Shown here: piece by piece, positions 51,140 through 64,000 of the stretch
Numbering within the stretch: position 1 is the stretch's first letter
Layout of the letters: each line of letters starts with the position of its first letter
Source: Xestospongia bergquistia
Lineage: Eukaryota; Porifera; Demospongiae; Haplosclerida; Petrosiidae
Assembly: GCA_963965975.1 (NCBI GenBank)
Contig: OZ014419.1
Span: 7,086,150-7,150,149, forward strand
Direction of reading: 5' to 3'
DNA: 64,000 bases
Notes under the pieces: model-generated
The model's database searches: none
Told to the model about the DNA's origin: nothing
What the model saw: only the letters and a program-made list of their open reading frames with translations
Position numbers and translations under genes: made by a program

Positions 51140-52428
51140 TTAGAAGAGGAGGCCTTTAGTTCGTCGTGTTAGACCATGACGATCATGTACTGTATTGATT
51201 TTACTCACAAACTAAGTGAAGAATAAAATAAATGTATATATGATATGTATAACAAAATGTAACTGACCTCACTGGCTGTACCAAGACCTTTAGTAATAGA
51301 TGCAAGATATGCTACCAATAGAACTTCACTCGTTTGCTATCATAACAGAGACAAGATCATTGAACATGTAAACTATTGAGGATAGTATTACATCTTGGAA
51401 ACTCTTCTCAAACAGCTTGTTATCAAGTACTGGAAGCTGATCACACAAACTTGATATCTCACGAAGTACAGCACTGTTCATTGCTAACTCTCCTATAAAG
51501 CAAGATGATAAATATAGCATGGGGTGTGGTGTTACCAGCTCGAACTGATTTCAAGTAGTCTAAAATAAGTCGTACTCTAGTGTGTAACATTTTTACAGCT
51601 CCATGAGTAGCAGTGAGTTGTTCAGCCACTATATGTACATGATCACTAACACTAGTATCTGTCGTCATTTTCTAACCTGCTGATGTTTCAGAGGAACCAA
51701 TCACAGAGACTCTAGCTATATGATCAACTCCAATCCTCTCTGCTTCTTCTGTTGCTAGTGTGTATGGTATAGAGGAAAAGAGGACCTTTGTCTTGCCCTC
51801 TTCAATTTCAATAAGAGATTCGTAGACTGATAAAGGTAACTGGTTAGTGCGTGCTGATGTATTCAACTTCAGAAGGAGACTGTTTTCTCGATCATGGCAT
51901 ATCTAATAGGTAATATCATAGGTGCCCCTGTAATTGTTTTAATTATCTAACTTGTTCATGTAATTGTACATCGTCAGATGATGGCATGTCTCCTGTTGTA
52001 TACCAACCCACAAATTCCATATCATTGAATACTTGTTTAACTATATACCATAAAAATTCATGTGAAGATCACATGATCTACTAACCACACCCACTTACAT
52101 TGCTCTTCCTTTGATGTGAAGTAATCACGATCCAGTATTAAGCGCCCATCAACACTTGTAACAACAATCTCATATGAATTACATATCTCTACACTGCGAC
52201 CTTTTTGTCTACCTAACAGCGCGCCAAACACTACAATCATACAACCTCATTACTAGCGTATTATAATTATTACTTACCTGTAGTGTTTCCGTCTTCAGCT
52301 TGCACTTTAACTCTTGTAAAATGATCTGAGACATTCATTACGACGAGAGGATGGAGAGTGACGCTCACTGATCCAGTGCCGCTACCAGCTACAACTTGCT
52401 CTGACCCTTCTTCCATTGGAGCAGCCAT
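51140..52428 (-). CDS. COPS6: COP9 signalosome subunit 6
   Basis: Non-catalytic MPN subunit of the deneddylase complex. I choose MAAPMEEGSEQV (52428) as start; an in-frame ATG at 52461 would add 11 residues. GSVSVTLHPLVVMNVSDHF and VFGALLGRQKGRSVEICNSY form the MPN domain. FKQVFNDMEFVGWYTTGDMP, TLATEEAERIGVDHIARVSV and GAVKMLHTRVRLILDYLKSV are conserved COPS6 stretches. The tail VSKINTVHDRHGLTRRTKGL ends in LF. The JAMM metal residues are absent, as expected for this subunit. Seven or more exons. Confidence 0.96.
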
Positions 52429-52515
52429 ATTGTGGGTTGGGCTAGGTTTTAATAATTTCATTAACAATAAAAAACATAAAATTAATTATTAATCTGTTCA
52501 TTAAGTGAGAAGAGA

Positions 52516-53592
<1,077 letters not shown>

Positions 53593-53690
53593 TCTCTGTG
53601 TTAATTGAGGTTATAAAGGGTTAATTGTAACTAATGGGTGTGGCTACATCGTTAAGGCGTGGCCATCCATATTAATGTGAAGTTGTGATA
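53593..53690. promoter_or_regulatory. 98-bp bidirectional promoter, FAM133 / PA-TM-RING gene
   Basis: Only 98 bp between divergent ATGs. It contains GGGTGTGG (from 53636), one of the recurrent motifs of this window. No TATA box is seen. Confidence 0.5.
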
Positions 53691-55714
53691 ATGGGGTTAG
53701 CTTTGTTGGTGTTTTTGATCGTGTTATTTCATATCTCTCTAGCTCTTCAAATTGAAGTAACTTTACTTAATTATCAATCTATTTATTGATTATTATTGTT
53801 AGGTCTATAATGGCAGTGATCCCTTATATAATTATAATGACAAGAATGCTGCTTTTGATGGTCGTACTAGTAGTATTGTTTTCAGTTATCAAGGAACTTT
53901 AATGTATCCTATACCTCGTAATGCTTGTTCCACTGTAACTGTGCCCCCTTCATTTGATACTAATAATTATATTGCACTTGTTCCTGAGTATGATGATTGT
54001 CCAGGAGATAATGTAAGTTAAATGGACAGGTAGTATGGAATTAGAGTTATAAATGGATATATAACTCTGGCTTAGACATAGGGGGGAAGGGAGGCTTGAG
54101 CACCCCTAACTTAAGACTTGGGGGCATAACTCCCCTAATTTGAATGATTCAGCAATTTCAAAAAACCATTATGAATAGTGTAAAATTTTGCACCTAAGAA
54201 TGTAAATGATATATAGTAATGTTCATTTTTTGATATTTCACCAAACAGCCAAATGTTTCAACAGTTAGTTCAACTGTCTTCATCAGTGGCTACATAATAA
54301 TAAATGCATGAATGAAAAATAGTCCTATTTATACTCTAAACTAGGTTCAAAGGTTAGCGTCTTTTTCGTTGTTGGTAGGCACTATTTTTCATTCATGCAT
54401 TTATTATTATGTAGCCACTGATGAAGACAGTTGAACTAACTGTTGAAACGTTTGGCAAATAAAATTTGTTTTGTTTGGTGAAAGATCAAAAAATGAACAT
54501 TATTATAAACTTACCCAAACATCAGGTCTCTTTTGTAAATGATGTACATATATTTGGACAATTTTAAAACTGTTTACTGATTGTCATACTATTGATTCAA
54601 GTTATTCTCATGTAACATATTTTAATTTATTGTTTTTGGCATGGTAGTAAAAAATATCAGGTTACATTTGACCCCCCAAAAATTTTTTATGGTGTCTAAG
54701 CCCCTGAGTAAATACTTGTAATTGATAGAGTTAGGAGAGACAGATATATGATAAGTGTTATTGAGTGTTATATTAATTATATTCATAATTATAGGGTGAT
54801 AACTTATTTAGAGCTGGTTATGGGTTGATGGTAACTGTGTCCTCATCTTCTAAGTCACTGGATGATGCTACTAGTGTAATAACAGTTATTGTATCTGAAG
54901 TAATAATATAATATCATGTTAATTTATAAATTTGTGTTTAGGAGTTTGGGAAATATTTAGAGACTTTGTTAAATGATCAGAACCTAAGGTATGTGTGTAC
55001 AATATAGTATTTATAATAATTTGCTTCTCTCTCTCACACACACACACTTAGTAATAATTCTGACAGTACAATTATACTTAAAGTATCAGAGAATTCATTC
55101 TGGTTTTATGAACGAATTATTTTAATATTTTGCTTTGTCCTAATGATAGCTATTACATTAGCTATCTGTGTATTCTGTTGTACCTGTATTGTAAGTATTT
55201 CTATAATAATATATATTAATAACATTTATCAATTACTGTAGTGTCGATGGGTTTGGCAAAAATGGCAACAGAGAGGACTAACACAATGGAGAGTACGTCA
55301 GTTACCACGGCGACGTTATCATTCCAGTAGAGAGAACACAGAGACTTGTTCAATTTGTCTGGAAGACTTTAAAGAGGGAGAAAATATACGAGTCTTACCT
55401 TGTGAACATGGTAAGAGAGAGACATACAATGTGTACATGGAAGTCTTTTTTTTATTTTAGTATTTCATCCAGTCTGTGTTGATGAGTGGTTACAGAAATG
55501 GAATAGAACATGTCCGTTATGTAAAGTAGAAGTATCTCGTAGAGGAAGGAGGACAACTGAACAGGTCAGTCTATTATCAGATGCAGAAGAAAGGCAGGGA
55601 TATGGAGCTGCTGGTAGTAGTACCACATCCAATGTTTCCATGGAAACACCAAATATCACATCATCAGACTCTGTGACACCATCATCGTTAGAAAACACAT
55701 CTGATGAGAATTAA
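53691..55714 (+). CDS. PA-TM-RING E3 ubiquitin ligase (RNF13/RNF167-like)
   Basis: Membrane E3 ligase of endosomes/lysosomes. Signal peptide MGLALLVFLIVLFHISLALQ. The lumenal protease-associated domain (53800-54990) includes RNACSTVTVPPSFDTNNYIA. A transmembrane helix (55130-55190, ILIFCFVLMIAITLAICVF) is followed by a basic stretch. The RING-H2 finger reads CSICLEDF, CEHVFHPVC, DEWLQKWNRTCPLC, with C3H2C3 spacing and the E2-contact Ile and Trp. The Ser/Thr-rich tail ends SSLENTSDEN. Overall order matches the RNF13/RNF167/ZNRF4/Goliath group; I cannot choose one. The intron 54014-54794 contains a foldback element. Confidence 0.9.
54213..54510. mobile_element. Foldback element with two hammerhead-like cores
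   Basis: Long inverted repeat: arms of about 110-125 bp (54216-54323 and 54381-54507) around a 57-bp centre. Each arm, read outward, has CTGATGA, then AG, ACAGTT-GAACT-AACTGT (perfect 6-bp stem), T, then GAAAC. That is the order of a hammerhead ribozyme core with stem II. The right arm is on plus (54418-54449), the left on minus (54255-54286). Similar motifs sit in Penelope-like element ends. The right arm carries about 15 extra bases (AAATAAAATTTGTTTTG). Confidence 0.8.
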
Positions 55715-55841
55715 TTTATGTAATTTTTTTATAACCTGATTTTAATCATTCAAATAATATGTGTTTAAGATTATCAAGTAGTTTACCTGTAACACATATG
55801 TATCTCTCTATATATTTTAAATTATATCATTTATATTTGCT

Positions 55842-56336
55842 TCATGTTATAAAGTGTTTAAACATTATTTCAAAGTCTCGATAGCTAACACGATTGTCTA
55901 AATCGCCATCAATCTCTTGAAAAAAAGACTCCACCCTCTCGTTAGGAACATGAGGTGCTACCTAGAAGGAGCATCAAGTCACGAATATAATAACTAATTT
56001 GTGTACTTTTATAAAAGCCGCTTTACAGTCATCTAGTGAAATAAAACCATGACAAAACCTATCAAATGCCATAAATATCTGTCGTATTTGCTCTGAAGAG
56101 TCTTGCTGTTGTAGTCTTGGTAAAAGAGATTGAGTGAACTCTTGCAATTTGAGCCCCTCCCCTGGCTCCACCCCCTTCCAGACAGTCGTTATTTCGTGTT
56201 TTGAAGGCTTGTATCCCATTAATTGAATTACAGCCACTTTATAATCTTCTCGAGTTAAATATCCTTTTCCTTCCGCATCTGCAGAACGAAATACGGCACA
56301 TATTTCTCTTTGTAGTTCTGAGACGTCCCTCTCCAT
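55842..56336 (-). CDS. EFCAB11: EF-hand domain protein EFCAB11
   Basis: Small calmodulin-like protein, function little known. Two exons. The start MERDVSELQREICAVFRSAD leads to GKGYLTREDYKVAVIQLMGY and KPSKHEI, a close match to EFCAB11 (human GYLSREDFKTAVVMLFGYKP). HGFISLDDCKAAFIKVAPHV and the last EF loop (DGDLDNRVSYRD) follow, ending FEIMFKHFIT. The first and middle EF loops lack several acidic ligands; the last (D-x-D-x-D, position 12 Asp) is the best candidate for calcium binding. Length about 150 residues. Confidence 0.85.
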
Positions 56337-56411
56337 ATTATCGACATTGCCGTTTTGCGCATGCGCAGTCTATTGCGCAATCCATGTGGTGCATGCTGTA
56401 CTTTATAGAAT
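56337..56411. promoter_or_regulatory. 75-bp bidirectional promoter with NRF1-type site, EFCAB11 / eIF4A
   Basis: Contains TGCGCATGCGCA at 56356-56367, a perfect palindromic NRF1-type site, followed by TTGCGCAATCC. NRF1 sites are typical of divergent housekeeping promoters in animals. Binding here is inference from the motif. Confidence 0.7.
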
Positions 56412-58464
<2,053 letters not shown>

Positions 58465-58840
58465 AAACTCTGTCCGTTATCACATGTATGTACCAAGCAC
58501 AACTAGCTCCACCCACCACTCATATTATGCATTATATTATATTTGTTTTCGTGAAGCTAGTAATGTTTTGTGTACATATTATTGTGTGTGATTAGCTTTT
58601 TCTTTCTGTTTTATGATCTTAAGTAATGTCATATACAACGCATGTAATCATAACTTTACGTTTTTTTGTTATATGAAATAAATTATTTCTTTAATATTCT
58701 AAATATTCATTTAATTAGATAATACCAGAGAATAATTAATATAATAATAGTTGTTACACACAAATATACCATAATATACAAAATAGGTCTGTAATTAGTG
58801 ACTTATAAGGGACAAGGTGGGTGGAGCCAGTAGGTGGAGT
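58465..58840. other. Tail-to-tail spacer, eIF4A / PDCD10
   Basis: 376 bp with both 3' UTRs. ATATGAAATAAATTATTTC near 58670 offers poly(A) signals. No other feature is seen. Confidence 0.5.
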
Positions 58841-59853
58841 TTATGAACTAATGGCTTTATATGTACTGAGCAATGTGTTAGTATGATTAATAAGTCTATT
58901 AGCACTATCAAATACATTCTCCGCCCTAAGAGAGAGAAAGAGAGGAACAAATCAAGGAGGAGAGGATATCTAAATTAATTTACCGTCCATCTTTAAAATA
59001 TTTTTTCAAAGTATCACTGAAGCTCCGAGAACTTCTAACAAACACTCTCTTTTGACTGTCCAGCCCCTTAATAAAAAGAAAATAATGACATGTTTGCTTG
59101 TTTGTTTGTTACCCTTTTATAATCAACCATTTTTGGCATATCTTTGTGGTTCGTTGACAATTCATTAACTGCATCTAATACTTCCTTGATAGCACTAGCA
59201 ATATCCCTATATAATGGAACCACATTGTACTTTGGTATGAATCTATAACCACGCAAGTCTCATACCCAAACCACAGTTTTAAACATGGATATGAGTCTAG
59301 TGCAAGAATGGTATTGATAAAAATTAACCTGATTGTCTGTAAAAATTCTGATCTGTCATGAATTTGATCTGGAATTCGACTCAATTTTTGTTTGAGAGCT
59401 ACATAACAAATTGATACAACTATCATATAACATTACTACATAAACTTACTAATTGCTTTCTCCTGTAAAATCTGAAACTCCAATACATCACTTATTATTG
59501 TATACTCCTCACATTCAGTAGCTGCTAATCGTAGTAATACTTCAGGTAAGTTTAATACTACGCCTTCAGCATCAAGTACTCCTCCTAGAAACTGTTGTGT
59601 TAGACCTGGATGAGACCTCTCTGCCTTTGTAAAGGCTAAACGTAATGTCTGAACAGCAGCTATGTTACGATCATCTAATTCCAACTAATTGAGAGAGAGG
59701 GGAGAGAAAAAAGTAATAAAATGTTAAACATAATATAAGTTAATGTCAAGATATTAGTGCTATTTGATTAGTCAATATTTTGCCTACCTCTTTGAAGATC
59801 GGCTCTAACACGGCGTGAAGAGCTAATGAAGCAACAGCTCCTCGATCATCCAT
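58841..59853 (-). CDS. PDCD10: Programmed cell death protein 10 (CCM3)
   Basis: STRIPAK/GCKIII-kinase adaptor. Six or so exons. MDDRGAVASLALHAVLEPIF begins the dimerisation domain. Then AAVQTLRLAFTKAERSHPGL, LNLPEVLLRLAATECEEYTI and ALKQKLSRIPDQIHDRSEFL. The focal-adhesion-targeting-like helical bundle follows: DIASAIKEVLDAVNELSTNH, SRSFSDTLKKYFKDGRAENV and FDSANRLINHTNTLLST, ending YKAISS. SFSDTLKxYFKDG and SANRLIxxTN are strongly diagnostic. Head-to-head with UGGT at 132 bp. Confidence 0.95.
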
Positions 59854-59985
59854 CTTCCCAAGATATTAAGTGTGTGTACTACTAGTTCCTTTAGTGGGCG
59901 TCGCCTGTGTGGTCACGCCCTCTTTTAAACAAAGGCGTGGTCATGGTTAAAATAAATTTAACCCTTTAGTTACAACAAAGAAAGC
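59854..59985. promoter_or_regulatory. Bidirectional promoter region, PDCD10 / UGGT
   Basis: 132 bp between divergent start codons, including GTGGGCGTCGCC and GGTCACGCCC, the most GC-rich part of the neighbourhood. No TATA box. Confidence 0.5.
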
Positions 59986-62900
59986 ATGGATGTATTCTTA
60001 TTTGTGGGACTAATATTCTTTGGAATATGTTATGGCGAGAAGACCACAAGCCCTCATATTTCTGTTAATTTACAAGCTCATTGGAAGGAAACACCTCTTT
60101 TATTAGAAGCAAGGTAAGTGTATTAATATGGTGTAATAATATGGCCCTTTATTTTAACTTTGTAGTGAATATGTGGCTGAAGTGGATGAAAAGTTATTTT
60201 GGAAGTTTCTTTGGCAAGCAAAAGACATAGATCAAAAGACTGATAAAGGTATGATGTCATTTGATATCATTGTTATAATAATTTTAATAATTTCTAGATA
60301 ATTATGATGCCATCTTGTTGATTGCCCAGTCGTTACTGGCCACACCCACTTATCATTTATTATCATTATCGTTAGCTTTACACACACATTCTCCAAAAGT
60401 ACAAATGTTTCAACAGGTTTGAAAAACTGGTTTTTCTTTCCCTCCCCCTTTGACTGTACCCATTAGGTATCATTAGAAGTCCTACAGTTATACACCGTTC
60501 CTGAAGATTGTACAGCATTTGTTTTATTTCATGATATCATTTCATGTACTGTTGAAGAACTTGAAGCATCGTTAGAATATCTCAACAGGTAAAATGACTG
60601 ACCCCTTAATCCCACCCACTAATTATCTATCATCCTATAGTAATCATTCCCTAGCATCTGTTTATTCATTTGATCATTGTTACCCTTTCTCTCCCTCTCT
60701 TCCCACGGCTGTCTTGTATGGAGAAATGGGTACTAAACAGTTTGGATCATTGTTTCAAGTTTTGTGGACTAGAATAGAAACAGGACAACTTAGAACATGT
60801 GTTCGTCATTGGATAAAGGAGAGATCTAATAGATTACGTCTCTCTGGTTATGGAGTTCAGTTAGCAATTAAGAACACAGAGTATAAAGCTATGGACGATA
60901 CTAAAGTAGAGGAAGGTATTATGGATAGATGGATAGATGAATGAATGGATGGATACTAATTGTGGATGAAGTTATGCAGTCTTCTTTGTGATACACAGGT
61001 ACTACCTCAGATCAATCTAAACCAGTTGAAGATAATGCTCCTCAAGATATTGATGGATTCAACTTTAAAATTCTCAAGTAATAATATTGTCATATTTAAT
61101 ATTTATTACCATTGGGTGTTCCAGGGAACGTTATAAAGACCTAACTGCGCCATTAGATGAATTTCGCCAGTATCTTTTAGATAAAAGAAAAGAATTACCA
61201 GTATTAAAAGCATGGGAGATATCAGGTAGAGTGAATACTATTATATAATATACTGATCATACTGTATTAGATCTTGGCATACAAGCTGCACAACAAACAC
61301 TAGAATCTGAATTCTCTCTTCAAACTTTACAAAATATTGCTCATAATCTTCCTGTTTTAGCCAAGTAACCACACCCCTCATTAATTATTGTAGGTAATTT
61401 TTAACAGATCTCTTTCACGAACATCGGTTTCTAAAGAGTTGAGAATTGAAATAGAAGCAAATCAAATTGTATTAAGACAAATTGGTTTATCACCTGGGGA
61501 CAGTATCTTATTGTTAAACGGAATTGTCATCCAAGAGGATGAGATGGAAATATTTGGGTTAGACCTACTATTTGTGTTGCCATGGTAACACATGTTGTAG
61601 TCTTTTAGATTATCTTAAAAAAGAAGCGCATTTATTGGCAGGACTAGAAGGATTAGGGATACCTCGTGGTTATCATAGCAACCTGTTATCTTTACAAGTC
61701 CATCCTCAACATACATCATTTGCTGTAGACATCAGAAGTGATTCTGTTCTGGTCAGTCATATGACTGTCATGTGACTATCATATGGTCTATCAATATAGT
61801 TTATAAATGACATTGAGAAGGATAAGTTGTATTCAAGCTGGTCTACTTCTGTTACTGAGGTATAGATTACTAGGAGACAAAAGATTGACTCTATTTCTTT
61901 AGTTTTTACGGCCAACATTTCCTGGAACTCTCAGACAAATAAGGAAGAATGCTTTTAACATTGTGAGTCTGTTCTTAGTGTGATCATATGACTGTCATGT
62001 GATCTATAGGTGTTTATTATGGATCCTCTAACATTTCAAGGGGCAGAGTTTTTACAGTACATTTCATTATTTTTGAGTCATGCAACACCTTTCAGGTATT
62101 CATTAATTATTAATTACAGGATCATCCTCTTACTAGATTAGGTACACTATTGGTTTCAAGTGGATGTGGTTTAAATGAGGAGAAGACAGAGACTGAACTC
62201 AGTCAACAATTTATAGCTATATTTAATTATCTAGTAGACAAGTATTCTCCACGTGCTGCATTAACATGGTCTTCATCAGTAAGTAATAATTATAGGGGCC
62301 TCTCCCCTCATTAGATGCAATATTAGATGCTAGAAGATATGAGTGATCCATTAAATATAAGCTGGACTACACTCATTGATAGTCTTAATACTGAATTTAG
62401 TTTGAGCTCTTCTGATGTTAACAACATTATTAAGTCTGATTCCAAATATTCAATGGCAGTTGAGGTAAACCCTGTAATTGTTGTAATTAATTACTTCAAT
62501 TCTGGTCATCAGAGTGCTTGCGAGTTCTATCTATCCCGAGGTTTTTCGAATCTACCTCAAGTACTAGTCAATGGAGTACAATTGGAAATTGAAGAAAATG
62601 TAAGTAGATGACTGGATGGACTAAATAGATCAATGTAATGTTATAATTTGATATGCTAGGACTTAGAAAATGCTATAGTCACTGAAGTTCAACGTCAAAC
62701 ATCTGAAATACAACAACAAGTATTTATGGTTAGTCCCTGTTAAGCCACATTCCTCATTACCACATTATGCTACAGAGACGTATTACAGATCATACTAATT
62801 TTTATGAGTATTTTATGAAAAAGTCTAATGTCTTGGAGCGACTCAATAAATACGTCATCAATTTGGAGAGTAAAAAGATTGATTTGAGTGGGATGTGGTC

Positions 62901-64000
62901 TGGGGTGGGTCTATCTGTAGAACTTCTCACAGACCAACACCTTGCAGCTGCTGTTACTAATGAAATGACATATTTGTTTGCTCCTGAAGGTAATTAATGA
63001 GCCACACCCACTTCAATTTTATAGCTCTTAATAGGAGAATTTGTAACAAAAGCTCTTACTTTGTGGGTAATTGCTGATTTGACCACACCCTCTGGTCGGC
63101 AGCTAGCACGAAATACATTAGAATTCACAGTAAGAAATAATTGTAGTTATAAATTAGTTATAAATTATTTTAATATTTTAATTATAGCTATCAAAAGAGT
63201 CGGTTCGTGTTGGCTTTCTCTCTAATCCACCCTCATCTTATATCTCTATAATAACATCAGCTATTATTCAATCTCAGAAATTAAAAGTTGCCATTGAAGT
63301 TATTAAAAAACTCTTACAAGAGGACACTAATGAATGGGTGGAGTTAGTTGATGTGGTTAAGAAGACTGAGGTATCTATTAATGCATTTGAATTATTAATA
63401 ATTTGTTCTTACAGAAAATCAATATAGTAGCTTTTGAATCAAAGATAAATGAATTATTATCAAAGTCTTATAGTTATCAGAAAGAATTTATTAAGAAAGT
63501 CCTACAATTAGAACCAGGACAACAGGCTATTCTAAGCAATGGACGAGTAAGACCACACCCCCTTTGTATTGATTGCCACAACAACCTTTTTAGCTTATTG
63601 GACCTTTTCTGGAATCAGACAAGTTTGTGTTACCTGATTTTGGTGTCCTCTTACAGTTTGAGATGAGTTCTCATGCTAAAGCTGTTCTTGAAGAAATTGA
63701 AGGTCTTGAATTGATCTTCTCAGATCCTGATGATGACACTGCTGATTATCGTAGTAATCTTGTCATGAAAATATCTTCTCTGCTGCGGAGTGAAAGGAAA
63801 TCAAGAAGAATAGTATTACCTACTTTTCAGCATAAGCACAGGTCTGTCTGTCTGCTTTATATATATATCTCTGTCTGTTTGTTTTTCTGTCTGTTTGTTT
63901 GTTTTTCTTTGTTTGTTTGTTTTTCTGTTTGTTTGTTTATTTTTCTGTCTGTTTGTTTGTTTTTCTTTGTTTGTTTGTTTGTTTTTCTGTTTGTTTTTGT
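59986..64000 (+). CDS. UGGT1: UDP-glucose:glycoprotein glucosyltransferase, 5' part (3' truncated by window)
   Basis: ER folding sensor that reglucosylates misfolded N-glycoproteins. Signal peptide MDVFLFVGLIFFGICYG. The thioredoxin-like sensor region spans many short exons: AHWKETPLLLEASEYVAEVD, KFLWQAKDI, AVLYGEMGTKQFGSLFQVLW, YGVQLAIKNTEYKAMDD, QAAQQTLESEFSLQTLQNIA, SLSRTSVSKELRIEIEANQI, FVIMDPLTFQGAEFLQYISL-type segments, SRGFSNLPQVLVNGV, FLSNPPSS and QQAILSNGRLIGPF. The last exon seen ends RRIVLPTFQHKHR at about 63840. The catalytic GT24 domain lies beyond the window. UGGT1 and UGGT2 arose in vertebrates, so the symbol is approximate. Confidence 0.93.
63842..64000. repeat. GTTT/TCTG simple-sequence array in UGGT intron
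   Basis: Polypurine/pyrimidine-biased array of TTTGTTTG and TTTTCTGTCTGTTTG units that runs off the window end inside an intron. Confidence 0.9.

Overview
The window is AT-rich animal nuclear DNA that is exceptionally compact: about 31 spliced protein genes in 64 kb, most introns 45-100 bp, and intergenic gaps often under 300 bp. The gene set (LAMP, BCOR, PDCD10, WDR44, NO-sensing guanylate cyclase, COPS6, FAM133, PHF14) is metazoan. Very short GT-AG introns, high gene density and many head-to-head pairs fit a demosponge, most likely Amphimedon queenslandica or a close relative. The species call is inference from style and was not tested by a search. CDS coordinates give the genomic span from start codon to stop codon, introns included.

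Layout. 1-8 kb: PHF14 3' end (+), RFC4 (-) and a complete soluble guanylate cyclase beta2-type gene (-). 7.8-14 kb: WDR44 (+), whose introns carry three satellite arrays, and a LAMP-type lysosomal membrane protein (+). 14-20 kb: ATG4 (-), a UIF-like mRNA export adaptor (-) and ATP6AP2 (-). 20-31 kb: a BCOR-like corepressor (+), NUFIP1 (-), NCBP2 (+), ANKRD42 (-), adenylate kinase 3/4 with a decayed exon copy (-) and TIMM10B (-). 31-36.3 kb: a USP deubiquitinase with a RING-like insert (+) and EBPL (-). 36.3-38.9 kb is the only repeat-rich gap; it holds a dead non-LTR retrotransposon fragment (-) and an unexplained GC-rich block full of stable hairpins. 38.9-47 kb: Rab6 (+), CAB39/MO25 (-), WDR73 (+), GTF2F2 (-) and an unassigned SR-like nuclear protein (-). 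47-50 kb: two tandem profilins (+). 51-56.3 kb: COPS6 (-), FAM133 (-), a PA-TM-RING E3 ligase (+) with a foldback element in an intron, and EFCAB11 (-). 56.4-64 kb: eIF4A (+), PDCD10/CCM3 (-) and the 5' part of UGGT (+), which runs off the end.

Most genes are housekeeping. Two themes recur: lysosome/autophagy (LAMP, ATG4, ATP6AP2, NUFIP1, Rab6) and RNA processing (UIF-like, NCBP2, NUFIP1, GTF2F2, the SR-like protein, FAM133, eIF4A, WDR73). Co-location may be chance.

The most unusual non-genic signals are: the hairpin-rich GC block with UACG and GCAA tetraloops (37.4-37.7 kb); a foldback element whose two arms each carry a hammerhead-ribozyme-like core (54.2-54.5 kb); a 39-bp duplication that doubles a splice acceptor in ANKRD42; and three short motif families scattered through introns and spacers across the whole window.
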